DNA from: VRUE01 sp036271315
GTDB taxonomy: Bacteria > Actinomycetota > Thermoleophilia > Solirubrobacterales > 70-9
Direction: 5' to 3'
DNA: 64,000 nucleotides
Assembly: GCA_036271315.1 (NCBI GenBank)
Contig: DATBAV010000018.1
Coordinates: 124,001-188,000 of the forward strand
A program made the position numbers and the translations under genes. Below are positions 25,273-33,341 of this stretch, in pieces (positions within the stretch are counted from its first letter, which is position 1; every line of letters begins with the position of its first letter). The notes beneath the pieces were generated by a model. It saw nothing but the letters and a program-made list of their open reading frames with translations, searched no databases and had not been told where the DNA came from.

Positions 25273-26379
25273 ATGAAGATGCGCGCCGCGGTCCTCGAGC
25301 AGTTCGGTGAGCCGCTCAGCGTGCAGGAGGTCGAGCTGGCCGAGCCGCGTGCCGGCGAGGTACTGGTCCGGCTCGCCGCCTGCGGCGTCTGCCACACCGA
25401 TCTCTACACCGCCTCCGGCGCCGACCCCTCCGGCTACGCGCCGACCGTGCTCGGCCACGAGGGCGCCGGGGTGGTCGAGCGGGTCGGCCCCGACGTCACC
25501 CTGCTGGCGCCCGGCGACCACGTCGTCACCCTCTTCTCGCCCCAGTGCGGCGAGTGCATCCACTGCCTCGACCCGCGCACCAACCTCTGCTTGGCGATCC
25601 GCGAGCAGCAGAACAAGGGCTTCCTGCCCGACGGCAGCACCCGCATTTCCCGCGACGGCGATCCGATCCGCCACTTCATGGGCTGCTCGACCTTCGCCGA
25701 GTACACGGTGATGCCCGAGATCGCCCTGGCCAAGGTCAGTCCCGATGCCCCCTTCGAGCACGCCTGCCTCTTTGCCTGCGGCCTCTCGACCGGGCTCGGC
25801 GCCGCGATCAACACCGCCGCGGTGCAGCCGGGCAGCACCTGTGTCGTCTTCGGTGCCGGCATGGTCGGCCTCGGCGCGGTCGCCGGTTGCCGCCTGCGGG
25901 GCGCCGAGCGGATCGCCTGCGTCGACCTCTCGCCCGAGCGGCTCGAGCTGGCCCGCGGTCAGGGCGCCACCGACCTGCTGCTCGCCGGCGAGAACACCGT
26001 TGAGGAGATCCTCGCGATGACCGACGGCTTCGGCGCCGACTACACCTTCGAGGCGACCGGCAACGTCGCCGTTATGCGCCAGGCGGTCGAAGCAGCGCGC
26101 ATGGGCTGGGGCCTCTGCACCGTCGCCGGCGTCGCCGGCAAGGGGGAGACCCTCGACGTCGTGCCGCGCTTCCTGATCACCGGCCGCCGCGTCGCCGGCT
26201 CGTCGTTCGGCGGCGTCAAGGGCCGCGACCAGGTCCCGGTCCTGATCGAGCGCTACCTCGCCGGCGAGATCGACCTGACCCCGTTTGTCTCCCACCGCAT
26301 CGGCCTCGACGAGGTCAACCGCGGCTTCGAGCTGATGGAGGCCCAGGACGGGATCCGCAGCGTGATCGAGTTTGCCTGA
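25273..26379 (+). CDS. Zinc-dependent alcohol dehydrogenase (class III-like)
   Basis: A 368-residue medium-chain dehydrogenase. Catalytic zinc ligands: Cys in GVCHTD, His-Glu in LGHEGAG, and a later Cys (LFACGLS). The structural zinc loop has four Cys (CGECIHCLDPRTNLC). Cofactor site: FGAGMVGLGAVAG then CVDLSPERL, where Asp favours NAD. The sequence between the metal motifs is like S-(hydroxymethyl)glutathione or mycothiol-linked formaldehyde dehydrogenases. Starts possible at 25264, 25273 or 25279; 25273 gives the usual length. Partly overlaps the cupin gene region: the next frame begins 17 bases after the stop. Confidence 0.92.
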   Translation: MKMRAAVLEQFGEPLSVQEVELAEPRAGEVLVRLAACGVCHTDLYTASGADPSGYAPTVLGHEGAGVVERVGPDVTLLAPGDHVVTLFSPQCGECIHCLDPRTNLCLAIREQQNKGFLPDGSTRISRDGDPIRHFMGCSTFAEYTVMPEIALAKVSPDAPFEHACLFACGLSTGLGAAINTAAVQPGSTCVVFGAGMVGLGAVAGCRLRGAERIACVDLSPERLELARGQGATDLLLAGENTVEEILAMTDGFGADYTFEATGNVAVMRQAVEAARMGWGLCTVAGVAGKGETLDVVPRFLITGRRVAGSSFGGVKGRDQVPVLIERYLAGEIDLTPFVSHRIGLDEVNRGFELMEAQDGIRSVIEFA

Positions 26380-26395
26380 CGGATGGGTTGAGCCG

Positions 26396-26818
26396 GTGGC
26401 CTACCGCAAGCTCTCGGCATCGGAGGCGTTCTGGCGCCCTTCCAACCAGATGGGGATCGAGAACACCGACCTCGGCGGCCAACTCGGGGCGAAGCAGCTC
26501 GGCGCCAGGCTCTGGCGGCTGAAGCCCGGCGAGGCCTCGACCAAGCATCGTCACTTCGACCAGGAGGAGCTCTACCTGCTGCTCGAGGGCTCGGGCCGAA
26601 TCCGGATCGACGACGACCTGCTCACCCTGGAGCCTCTGGACAGCGTGCTGGTCGAGCCGGACTCGGCGCGCCAGGTCTTCAACGACACCGAGGCGGATCA
26701 GCTCTGGTTCGTCGCCGGCGCCCCGCGCGAGCTGGCGAACACGCTGGAGATGTCCGCCGAGCAGCTCGCCTCGCTCTACCCCGACGGCCCGAAAGCGCTG
26801 CCGCCAGAGCTCAGCTGA
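26396..26818 (+). CDS. Cupin-domain protein
   Basis: A 140-residue single-cupin protein. Motif 1 is PGEASTKHRHFDQEELYLLLEG (two His and Glu as metal ligands) and motif 2 lies at LDSVLVEPDSARQVFNDT, where the usual last His is missing. GTG at 26396 is preferred over TTG at 26372, which overlaps the dehydrogenase. It follows the dehydrogenase on the same strand and may be in its transcript. Function unknown; small cupins are often isomerases or sensors. Confidence 0.82.
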   Translation: MAYRKLSASEAFWRPSNQMGIENTDLGGQLGAKQLGARLWRLKPGEASTKHRHFDQEELYLLLEGSGRIRIDDDLLTLEPLDSVLVEPDSARQVFNDTEADQLWFVAGAPRELANTLEMSAEQLASLYPDGPKALPPELS

Positions 26819-26960
26819 GATTGGCCTTTGCGGGCTCGGGTAGCTCCGTCGAAGCCATGCACGCCACGGTTGGAAGTGGCCGAAAAGGATTAGGCAGGCA
26901 AATTGCGGGAAACCAGGGAGCCCGGCCCGAGGTCGGTTACTGCCTGAATGAGGAGAGAAC

Positions 26961-27506
26961 ATGGCTCAGACGAAAACGAAAAGAGCGAAACCCGCGAAAA
27001 AATCGAGGGCTTCAAGTAGCGCGAGGAAAACGAAATCGCGAGCAAAAAGCCGAACTAAAAGCATCAGCAGCAAAGCGAAATCGAGCCAGCGCAACGGCGG
27101 TTCGAATGGCGTTGCGAGTGATGTCGCGAACGGCGTCGGCGACGGTGCCAAGGCTGTCCGCGACGCGGTCGGCAGTGCTGGCAAAGAGGCCGGCCACGCC
27201 GTCAGCAAAGCCAAGCTCCCATTGCTGGCCGGGGGCGCCGCCGTGGCCGGCACGGTCGGCGGCCTGGTGCTGGGCGCCAGCCGCTCCGGCGACAAGGTGC
27301 TCGGGGTCAAGCTGCCCAAGTCAAAGAGGGTCAAGTTGAGGTCGCGAGACTTCTCGAAGGCGGCAAAGGAAGTCGGCCGTTTTGGCGAGAACGTGGGCGA
27401 GCTGACGACCGAGCTGAGGCGCGCCCGCGAGGGTCTAGCCAGTGGCGACGGCAAGCAGAGCTCTCCTATCGAGGTCCTGCTCAGCAGCTTGACCTCACGC
27501 CACTAG
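26961..27506 (+). CDS. Lysine/serine-rich protein with a glycine-zipper-like segment
   Basis: A 181-residue protein. Residues 1-45 are very basic and rich in Lys, Ser and Ala (histone H1-like). A Gly/Ala/Val hydrophobic stretch (LLAGGAAVAGTVGGLVLGA, about 87-106) follows, then a second basic segment and a helical tail. The ribosome site gaggagaga is strong. It stands just before a CsbD gene, so a stress-related role in nucleoid or membrane binding is possible. No family function known to me. Confidence 0.7.
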   Translation: MAQTKTKRAKPAKKSRASSSARKTKSRAKSRTKSISSKAKSSQRNGGSNGVASDVANGVGDGAKAVRDAVGSAGKEAGHAVSKAKLPLLAGGAAVAGTVGGLVLGASRSGDKVLGVKLPKSKRVKLRSRDFSKAAKEVGRFGENVGELTTELRRAREGLASGDGKQSSPIEVLLSSLTSRH

Positions 27507-27575
27507 TGCTCGCATGGGTGACAGCTACGTCGGGTAGGAGAGTCCGACAAGTGAAAGACACGAGAGAGGACTCAG

Positions 27576-27755
27576 ATGACTGACGAGATTCGAAACAAGG
27601 ACGACGCCAAGGGACGTGTGAAGGAGGCTGCTGGCAGCCTCACTGGTGATGACGACCTCAAGCGCGAGGGCAAGGTAGACAAGGCCACCGGCGCGGCGAA
27701 GGACGGGGTCGAGAAGGTCGCCGACAAGGTCAAGGGCGTGCTCGGGCGCGACTAG
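27576..27755 (+). CDS. CsbD-like stress protein
   Basis: A 59-residue hydrophilic protein: MTDEIRNKDDAKGRVKEAAG, then LTGDDDLKREGKVDKATG and two KVADKVKG-like turns, the CsbD pattern. CsbD proteins are general stress proteins under sigma-B in Bacillus. A clear agagagga ribosome site sits six bases before the ATG. It lies between a Lys-rich protein gene and a small basic protein gene, all on the same strand. Confidence 0.88.
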   Translation: MTDEIRNKDDAKGRVKEAAGSLTGDDDLKREGKVDKATGAAKDGVEKVADKVKGVLGRD

Positions 27756-27777
27756 CGCCCCGGCGCGGTAGGCACGC

Positions 27778-28023
27778 ATGCCCGCCTGGATTGCCCGCCG
27801 CGCCGTGCCCGCTGCCTGGAAGCGGGTTCCCTGGCGGATGGTCTGGACGGTCGTGCTGTGGCTCGGCGCGAAAGGGCGCGAGCGCGTCGAGCACAACCTG
27901 ACCGAGAAAGAACAGCGCGAGTTCTGGCGCCTGGTCAAGAAGTCGAAGGGCCGCCCAGGCAATCTGCCCCAACGCGACCGCACCCGGCTGAAGAACATCG
28001 CCGGCAAGGCGGTGCGTGGTTAG
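27778..28023 (+). CDS. Small basic protein of unknown function
   Basis: An 81-residue basic protein with a Trp-rich N-terminal amphipathic part (AWIARRAVPAAWKRVPWRMVWTVVLWLG) that could touch the membrane, then a charged helical segment (KEQREFWRLVKKSKGRPGNLPQRDR). It starts 22 bases after csbD. Similar small proteins often sit next to stress genes in actinobacteria, but I do not recognise a named family. Confidence 0.65.
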   Translation: MPAWIARRAVPAAWKRVPWRMVWTVVLWLGAKGRERVEHNLTEKEQREFWRLVKKSKGRPGNLPQRDRTRLKNIAGKAVRG

Positions 28024-28049
28024 CGCCGCGCCTCTGAGTCGGGAGTGCC

Positions 28050-29693
28050 ATGGCTGAGCTCGTCCTGGGCCCGCTGCTGCGCTACGTGGGCGAGACCGAG
28101 GCGACCGTGTGGGTCGAGACCGACGCGCCCTGCGAGGTCGAGGTGCTCGGCTGGCGCGAGCCGACCTTCACAGTCGAGGAGCACTTCTACGCCCTGGTCC
28201 GGATCGAGGATCTCAAACCCGGCAGCTTCAACGAGTACGAGGTCAAGCTCGAGGGTGAGCGGCGCTGGCCGGAGCCCGGCTCCGATCTGCCGCCGAGCGC
28301 GATCCGCACGCTAGGCCGCGAGCAGCCGCTCGACATCTGCTTCGGCTCCTGTCGGGTGGCGCTGCCGCACACCGAGCCCTACGTGCACAGCGCCGATCGC
28401 CACGAAGACGGCAAGGAGTACGACGCCCTGCGCGTGCTGGCCCTCGAAATGAGCCGCAGCGAGCGCGACAAGTGGCCCGAGCTGCTCTTCCTGCTCGGCG
28501 ACCAGGTCTACGTCGACGAGGGCTCGCCCGAAACGCGCGAGCGGATCCGCGAACGGCGTGGCACCGGCACGCCGCCCGGCGATGAGGTCACCGACTTCGA
28601 GGAGTACTCCTGGCTCTACGTCGAGTCCTGGAGCGACCCGATGATCCGCTGGCTCTTCTCCACGGTCTCGGTCTCGATGCTCTGGGACGACCACGACATG
28701 AGCGATGACTGGAACATCTCCTGCTCCTGGGTCGAGGAGATGGGCGAGCGCTCCTGGTGGCACGGCCGCGCCGCCGCGGGGATCATGAGCTACTGGATCT
28801 ACCAGCACCTCGGCAACCTCTCGCCGCGCGAGCTCGACCGCAACGAGCTCTACGGGCGGGTCCGCGGCAGCGAGCGGGCGACCAGCGAGCTGCGCCGCTT
28901 CGCCGCCGAGATCGACTCGACCGGATCGGGCAGCCGCTGGAGCTACTGCCGCGACCTCGGCAACACGCGGGCGATCTTCATGGACTCGCGCGCCGGCCGG
29001 GTGCTGAAGGAGGGCGAGCGCTCGATCTTCGACGAGGAGGAGTGGGAGTGGATCGTCGAGCAGGCCAGCGGCGACTTCGACCACCTGCTGATCTCGACCA
29101 CGGTCCCCTTCCTGCTCTCGCCCGGCTTCCACTACCTCGAGGCCTGGAGCGAGCGCGTCTGCGATGGCGCCTGGGGCGGACTGGCGGCGCACGGCGCCGA
29201 GCAGCTCCGCCGCGCGGTCGACTTCGACCACTGGGCCTCCTTCGACAAGTCCTTCCAGCTGCTGCGCGGCCTGCTCGAAGAGGTCGGCACTGGCAAGCGC
29301 GGCGAGGCGCCGGCCTCGATCGTCGTCCTCTCCGGCGACGTCCATCACGCCTACCTGGCCGAGACCGCATTCCGGCCCGGCGCCGAGATGCAGAGCGCCG
29401 TCTACCAGGCCGTCTGCTCGCCCTACCGCAACCCGCTCGACGCCCACGAGCGACGGGCGATCAAAGCCGGCTTCACCCGCCCCTTTATCGCCGCCATGCG
29501 CGGTCTCGCCGGGCGGGCTGGGGTATCGGATCCCGGCCTGCGCTGGCGCTTGGCCGAGGGGCCCTACTTCGACAACCAAGTCGCGACCCTGCGCCTCGAC
29601 GGGCGCAGGGTCGCGATGCAGCTCGACAAGACGGTCCCCGGCGAGGAGAAAGAGCGCCGCCTCGATTGCGTCTTCGAGCGTCGCCTGGCTTAG
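28050..29693 (+). CDS. PhoD-like metallophosphatase
   Basis: A 547-residue protein of the PhoD-like phosphatase/phosphodiesterase group. Metal-site motifs: FGSCR, LLGDQVYVDE, WDDHDMSDDWN, and LSGDVHHAYLAE. An N-terminal beta sandwich (residues 1-95) precedes the catalytic domain, as in PhoD. No signal peptide is visible, so it is probably cytosolic, unlike secreted PhoD. Ribosome site gggag is five bases before the ATG. The stop overlaps the stop of the next, convergent gene. Confidence 0.88.
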   Translation: MAELVLGPLLRYVGETEATVWVETDAPCEVEVLGWREPTFTVEEHFYALVRIEDLKPGSFNEYEVKLEGERRWPEPGSDLPPSAIRTLGREQPLDICFGSCRVALPHTEPYVHSADRHEDGKEYDALRVLALEMSRSERDKWPELLFLLGDQVYVDEGSPETRERIRERRGTGTPPGDEVTDFEEYSWLYVESWSDPMIRWLFSTVSVSMLWDDHDMSDDWNISCSWVEEMGERSWWHGRAAAGIMSYWIYQHLGNLSPRELDRNELYGRVRGSERATSELRRFAAEIDSTGSGSRWSYCRDLGNTRAIFMDSRAGRVLKEGERSIFDEEEWEWIVEQASGDFDHLLISTTVPFLLSPGFHYLEAWSERVCDGAWGGLAAHGAEQLRRAVDFDHWASFDKSFQLLRGLLEEVGTGKRGEAPASIVVLSGDVHHAYLAETAFRPGAEMQSAVYQAVCSPYRNPLDAHERRAIKAGFTRPFIAAMRGLAGRAGVSDPGLRWRLAEGPYFDNQVATLRLDGRRVAMQLDKTVPGEEKERRLDCVFERRLA

Positions 29694-29971
29694 GCCTGGT
29701 CCTGCTGCTCGAGCTCGCGCTCGCGCTCGTTGGCCTTGCGCTCGTTGAGCTCGGCCTCGGCAGCCGTGCGGCGTGCCCGCTCCTCGGCTAGCTCGGCCTC
29801 GCTGCGGGCGCTCTCGGCTTCCTCACGATGGTGACTGACATCATCGCGAAGAGCCTGGTTTTGAACCTGGCCAAGCTGCTTTTCGCGTTTGCGTTTTGAG
29901 GCGGCCGCGACCATGGCGGCAATGATCGCCAGCACGACAACGACGATTACAACGATCGCAACGGTGGACAT
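29690..29971 (-). CDS. Small membrane-anchored coiled-coil protein
   Basis: A 93-residue protein with an N-terminal membrane helix (VAIVVIVVVVLAIIAAMVAA, residues 4-23) and a highly charged heptad-like C-terminal half rich in Glu, Arg and Ala. Strong ribosome site caaggaggag. Unknown function; could tether a partner to the membrane. Convergent with the PhoD-like gene. Confidence 0.75.
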   Translation of the reverse strand: MSTVAIVVIVVVVLAIIAAMVAAASKRKREKQLGQVQNQALRDDVSHHREEAESARSEAELAEERARRTAAEAELNERKANERERELEQQDQA

Positions 29972-30170
29972 CGAATCTCCTCCTTGGAGCTTGGATCAGT
30001 TCCTTTAACCGGCTCCGCTGTACCCGCCGGCCAGTGCCGGAAACGCCCCAGGCGTGGATTCGAAGCGTTGTGGAGCGGGTAGCTGCAATGCGTACCGCGA
30101 ATCGCCTCAAGGGAAGCGTCGGCCGTCAGCCGGACCTTCACGGGCTCCACCTGACGACGAGAGGATTTAC

Positions 30171-30653
30171 ATGGCCGATTTGACGACGCTCGAGGAGAAG
30201 CTGGCCGAGGTGACCGGACTGGCCGGTGCCGCGCAAGAGGCGACGAAGAAAGTCGAGTCGCTGCTTGACGGCGGCTCGCTGGCCAAGAAGCTGCGGCAGA
30301 TGCGCGAGGAGGCGGAGGAGACCGAAAGCCGCTGCCTGCAGGTCGCCGGTGAGCGCAACGGCAAGAAGACCGCGATCGAGGAGAAGGCCCGCGAAACCAA
30401 AGGCGAGGCCTCCGAGATGATGAAGACCTATCTCGGCGAGGATTCCGACGAGCTCGACGGCTTCGAGTTCCTGACCATGGCTGAGGCCGGCGAGGTTGGC
30501 CACTGGGCGATCCTTGGAAAGCTGAACGAGACTGCTGGGGAGGACGACATCAAGGAGCTGGTCGATTGGGCGCTGCCGATCCAGGAGCGCCACCTGATCA
30601 CGGTCCGCGACGGCTCGCTCGAGCTGGCCGCCGAAGAGGACCCCAACTCCTGA
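30171..30653 (+). CDS. Predicted helical cytosolic protein, unknown function
   Basis: A 160-residue acidic protein. Residues 1-90 are a likely coiled coil (LEEKLAEVTGLAGAAQEATKKVESLL and KKLRQMREEAEETESRC). The second half is alpha/beta with EDDIKELVDWALPIQERHL. Start at ATG 30171 has a gagagga ribosome site; the longer frame upstream does not look coding. It lies 17 bases before topoisomerase IB on the same strand, so both may be co-expressed. I recognise no family. Confidence 0.7.
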   Translation: MADLTTLEEKLAEVTGLAGAAQEATKKVESLLDGGSLAKKLRQMREEAEETESRCLQVAGERNGKKTAIEEKARETKGEASEMMKTYLGEDSDELDGFEFLTMAEAGEVGHWAILGKLNETAGEDDIKELVDWALPIQERHLITVRDGSLELAAEEDPNS

Positions 30654-30670
30654 GGACCCGCCCGACGCGC

Positions 30671-31687
30671 ATGGCCGGCACGGTCCGATCGCGGCGCCTG
30701 CGGCGCTCGGACTGTGCCGGCGAGGGCATCGTCCGCCGCCGCCGCGGCCGCGGCTTCTCTTACCTCGACGCCGACGGCGAGCGGGTCGAGGACCCCGAGA
30801 CCCTGGAGCGGATCGGCGAGCTGGCGATCCCGCCGGCCTGGCAGGAGGTCTGGGTCTGTCCCGATCCGCTCGGCCACATCCAGGCGACCGGGACCGACGC
30901 CGCCGGCCGCAAGCAGTACCTCTACCACTCGCGTTGGCAGCAGCACCAGGCCGAGCGCAAGTTCGAGGCCGTGCGCGAGTTCGCCGCTGCCCTGCCGCGG
31001 TTGCGGCGCGCCGTCACCGCCGACCTGAAGCGCCAGGGGATGCCGCGCGAGCGCGCCCTGGCCTGCGCCGTGCGCCTGCTCGACCTCGGCTTCTTCCGGG
31101 TTGGTGGCGAGAGCTACGCCGAGGAAAACGAGAGCTACGGGCTGGCGACGATCCAGCGCGAGCACGTCACGATCAGCGGCGGCGAGGCGGTCTTCGACTT
31201 CCCGGCCAAGAGCGGCCAGCGCCGCGTGCAGTCGATTCGCGATCCGGCGGCGATCCGCGCGATCGAGACGATGCGCCGCCGCCGCGGCGGACCCGAGGAT
31301 TTGCTCGCCTGGCGCGAGGAGGGGGAGTGGCGCGACGTCCACTCCGACGACGTCAACGCCTACATCCAGGCGAAGATCGGCGCGCGCTTCTCGGCCAAGG
31401 ACTTCCGCACCTGGCATGGCACCGTGCTCGCCGCGGTCGAGCTCGCCGGCGAGCCGGCGCCAGATTCCGAGGCCGCCGCCAAGCGCTCGATCGCGGCAGC
31501 AGTGGGACGCGTCGCCGAGGCACTGGGCAACACGCCGGCCGTCTGCCGCCGCTCCTATATCGACCCGCGCGTCCTCGACCGCTTCCGCGACGGCGAGCAG
31601 ATCCAAGCGACGGCGAGCACCAACGGCAAGCTCAGCGCCAAGCGCCGGGCCAAGATCGAGCGCGAAGTGCTGCGCCTGGTCTCCTGA
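30671..31687 (+). CDS. DNA topoisomerase IB (poxvirus type)
   Basis: A 338-residue enzyme that relaxes supercoils by nicking one strand and forming a 3'-phosphotyrosine bond. N-terminal part: GFSYLDADGERVEDPETLERIGELAIPPAW (typical IPPAW). Catalytic residues: Arg in GFFRVGGESYAEEN, Lys in PAKSGQRRVQ, DFRTWHGT, and Tyr296 in CRRSYIDP. Length fits bacterial IB enzymes. Its last 133 bases overlap, tail to tail, the end of the DCC gene; stop codon of that gene lies opposite Tyr296. Confidence 0.93.
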   Translation: MAGTVRSRRLRRSDCAGEGIVRRRRGRGFSYLDADGERVEDPETLERIGELAIPPAWQEVWVCPDPLGHIQATGTDAAGRKQYLYHSRWQQHQAERKFEAVREFAAALPRLRRAVTADLKRQGMPRERALACAVRLLDLGFFRVGGESYAEENESYGLATIQREHVTISGGEAVFDFPAKSGQRRVQSIRDPAAIRAIETMRRRRGGPEDLLAWREEGEWRDVHSDDVNAYIQAKIGARFSAKDFRTWHGTVLAAVELAGEPAPDSEAAAKRSIAAAVGRVAEALGNTPAVCRRSYIDPRVLDRFRDGEQIQATASTNGKLSAKRRAKIEREVLRLVS

Positions 31688-32058
31688 GAGTCGACCGCGC
31701 AGGCGGGCGTGCCACCGGGCAGGCGGTGGCGGTTGGCGGCGATCAGCCGGTAGGCGCCGGCGGCGATCGGCGCGATTCCCGGCGAGAGGAAAGCTCGGCC
31801 GGCGAGCGCCCAAGGGCCAGCGGCGCTGTCGAGCGCCGCGGCGACCGCCTCGTGGCCGGAGCGGACCGTGCCGTCGATCTCGACCCACTGCACGGCGGCG
31901 GACGCCTCCTCCTCGCTCAGTCCCAGCGCATCGAGGTCGGTCAGCTGCCAGGCAAGCATTTCCGCCCGCGGCCCGATCTTCTCCAGCAGGCGCACGGAGC
32001 TGGTGCAGAAGGCGCAGTCGCCGTCGTAGACCAGCACCGGTCGTGCTCGGGGCGCCAT
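31555..32058 (-). CDS. DCC-family thiol-disulfide oxidoreductase-like protein
   Basis: A 167-residue DUF393/DCC protein with the diagnostic VYDGDCAFCTSSV (Cys-x2-Cys) at the N terminus, WQLTDLDALGLS and the late YRLIAANRHRLPGG. The family end normally comes soon after that; here the frame runs on for about 45 residues across the 3' end of topoisomerase IB, a tail that is probably not conserved. It starts one base after the TetR gene, so the two share a transcript. Confidence 0.82.
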   Translation of the reverse strand: MAPRARPVLVYDGDCAFCTSSVRLLEKIGPRAEMLAWQLTDLDALGLSEEEASAAVQWVEIDGTVRSGHEAVAAALDSAAGPWALAGRAFLSPGIAPIAAGAYRLIAANRHRLPGGTPACAVDSQETRRSTSRSILARRLALSLPLVLAVAWICSPSRKRSRTRGSI

Positions 32059-32059
32059 C

Positions 32060-32617
32060 TCAGTCCGGTGGCTCGCTGAGCAGGTGGTCGATCGCCAGTC
32101 GCACCATTTGGGAGCGGCTCTTGCCGTCCGGTTGAGCGACGATGAAGTAACTGCCGACGAAGAGCGAGTAGGTCAGCATGCTGCGGGCCTCAACCTCATC
32201 TTCGTCGTCGCCGCATAGCTGTCCGAACAGTGAGCGCAGGTATGCCATCCGGCGGCCGTCGATGCGGCGCAGGCGCGCGGCGACCTTGGCGTCGCGGCGC
32301 GACCAGTCGCGGATCGCCAGCTCGACTGAGAAGTCGACGGTGGAGGCGAGGGCGAAGAGGTGTTGCAGTTTGGCTTGCGGGTCCGCCGGTTGGCTCTCGA
32401 CGCTGGCGATCACGTCCTCGACCATTGCCTTCTCCCAGCTGTCGAGCATCTCGTCAAGCAGGCCTTGGCGGTCCTTGAAGTGCCAGTAGAAGCCGCCCTT
32501 GGAGACCCCGAGGGATGCCGCCAGAGCCTCGACTCGCACCATCTCGGGACCGCCGGCGCCAAGCGCTTGCTGAGCTGCCTCGATCCAGGCACCGCGTGGG
32601 GTTCTGACGTTGGCCAC
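32060..32617 (-). CDS. TetR-family transcriptional repressor
   Basis: A 185-residue TetR protein. The helix-turn-helix is GGPEMVRVEALAASLGVSKGGFYWHFKDRQGLLDEML. The ligand domain follows with no family-specific marks. Start: GTG at 32617 (ANVRTPRGAWIEAA) is preferred over an upstream frame that lies inside the first operator. It is divergent from the DUF2867 gene; two palindromes between them are its likely operators. DCC is next in the same direction. Confidence 0.9.
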   Translation of the reverse strand: MANVRTPRGAWIEAAQQALGAGGPEMVRVEALAASLGVSKGGFYWHFKDRQGLLDEMLDSWEKAMVEDVIASVESQPADPQAKLQHLFALASTVDFSVELAIRDWSRRDAKVAARLRRIDGRRMAYLRSLFGQLCGDDEDEVEARSMLTYSLFVGSYFIVAQPDGKSRSQMVRLAIDHLLSEPPD

Positions 32618-32627
32618 GGATTTATCT

Positions 32628-32641
32628 ATACGGCACCGTAT
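32628..32641. promoter_or_regulatory. TetR operator candidate 1
   Basis: ATACGGCACCGTAT is an inverted repeat (ATACGG/CCGTAT around CA). It ends at the first T of a TTGACA -35 box for the DUF2867 gene and lies just upstream of the TetR start, so one bound repressor could block both directions. The half-site and spacing match candidate 2. Confidence 0.7.
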
Positions 32642-32669
32642 TGACAGATGCAAGCAGCGGTGTTAAAGA
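32641..32669 (+). promoter_or_regulatory. Promoter of the DUF2867 gene
   Basis: TTGACA (32641-32646) is followed, after 17 bases, by TAAAGA (32664-32669). The -35 is perfect and the -10 is fair. It sits between the two TetR palindromes, so it should be tightly repressed. Confidence 0.6.
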
Positions 32670-32690
32670 TCCATACGACATCGTATGGAT
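32669..32690. promoter_or_regulatory. TetR operator candidate 2
   Basis: A perfect 10-bp inverted repeat around CA: ATCCATACGA then TCGTATGGAT. Compared with candidate 1 the shared core is ATACG-N4-CGTAT. It covers the expected transcription start and lies 15 bases before the DUF2867 ATG. Confidence 0.75.
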
Positions 32691-32705
32691 TGAAAGGAGA
32701 CCGAC

Positions 32706-33341
32706 ATGAGGCTTCCGAACGCGGCGCACGAATCTCGGCCCTGGCGCATCCGCGAGATCGTCCCGGACTTCAAGCTAGAGGACGTCTGGGCGCTGCCCGT
32801 AGACGGCGGTGCGGAGGACTTTCCGGCGTTTCTCGAGCTGATGGCTTCCGCCGATCCCGCCGATGCGGACTCCCTGCCGACCCGCTTCCTCTGGCGCCTC
32901 CGGGATCGCCTCGGCAGGTGGTTCGACCTCGGCGAGATCTCGGCCCCGGTCGAGGAGGGCGACGCTGCGGACAGGTTGCCGATTCCGGGAACGGAGGAGA
33001 CCTCGCTGCGTACCCGGCTGCCGGAGGACCTGCGCGGGACTGTGGCGGACGTGGATTTTGGCTCCCTCCCTTTCGTGCCGCTCTACCGGACCGACGACGA
33101 GTTCGCCGCCGAGGTGTCGAACCGGACCATGCACGGCGTGATGCACGCTGCCTGGGCCGAGCAGGGCGAAGGTCGCTATCAAGCGCAGATGGCGGTCTAC
33201 GTCAAGACACACGGTCGCTTCGGGGAGGCATACATGCTGTTGATCAAGCCGTTTCGCCACCTGATCGTCTACCCGGCTCTGATGAAGCAGACCGAACGGA
33301 TGTGGAACGAACGTCCCCCTCGGCGGCCGGTGCCGGCCTAG
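32706..33341 (+). CDS. DUF2867-family protein under TetR control
   Basis: A 211-residue DUF2867 protein (HESRPWRIREIVPDFKLEDVWALP at the start; VYVKTHGRFGEAYMLLIKPFRHLIVYPALM near the end). The family is sometimes fused to NAD-binding epimerases and may bind lipids or hydrophobic ligands, but no function is proven. Ribosome site gaaaggaga. A promoter flanked by two TetR palindromes lies directly upstream. The stop overlaps the end of tatC, which runs the other way. Confidence 0.82.
   Translation: MRLPNAAHESRPWRIREIVPDFKLEDVWALPVDGGAEDFPAFLELMASADPADADSLPTRFLWRLRDRLGRWFDLGEISAPVEEGDAADRLPIPGTEETSLRTRLPEDLRGTVADVDFGSLPFVPLYRTDDEFAAEVSNRTMHGVMHAAWAEQGEGRYQAQMAVYVKTHGRFGEAYMLLIKPFRHLIVYPALMKQTERMWNERPPRRPVPA

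Noticed and set aside
30050..30070. tRNA T-arm-like TTCGAATCC (on the minus strand)
   Set aside because: The flanking bases do not pair as a T stem and no acceptor or anticodon arm can be built.
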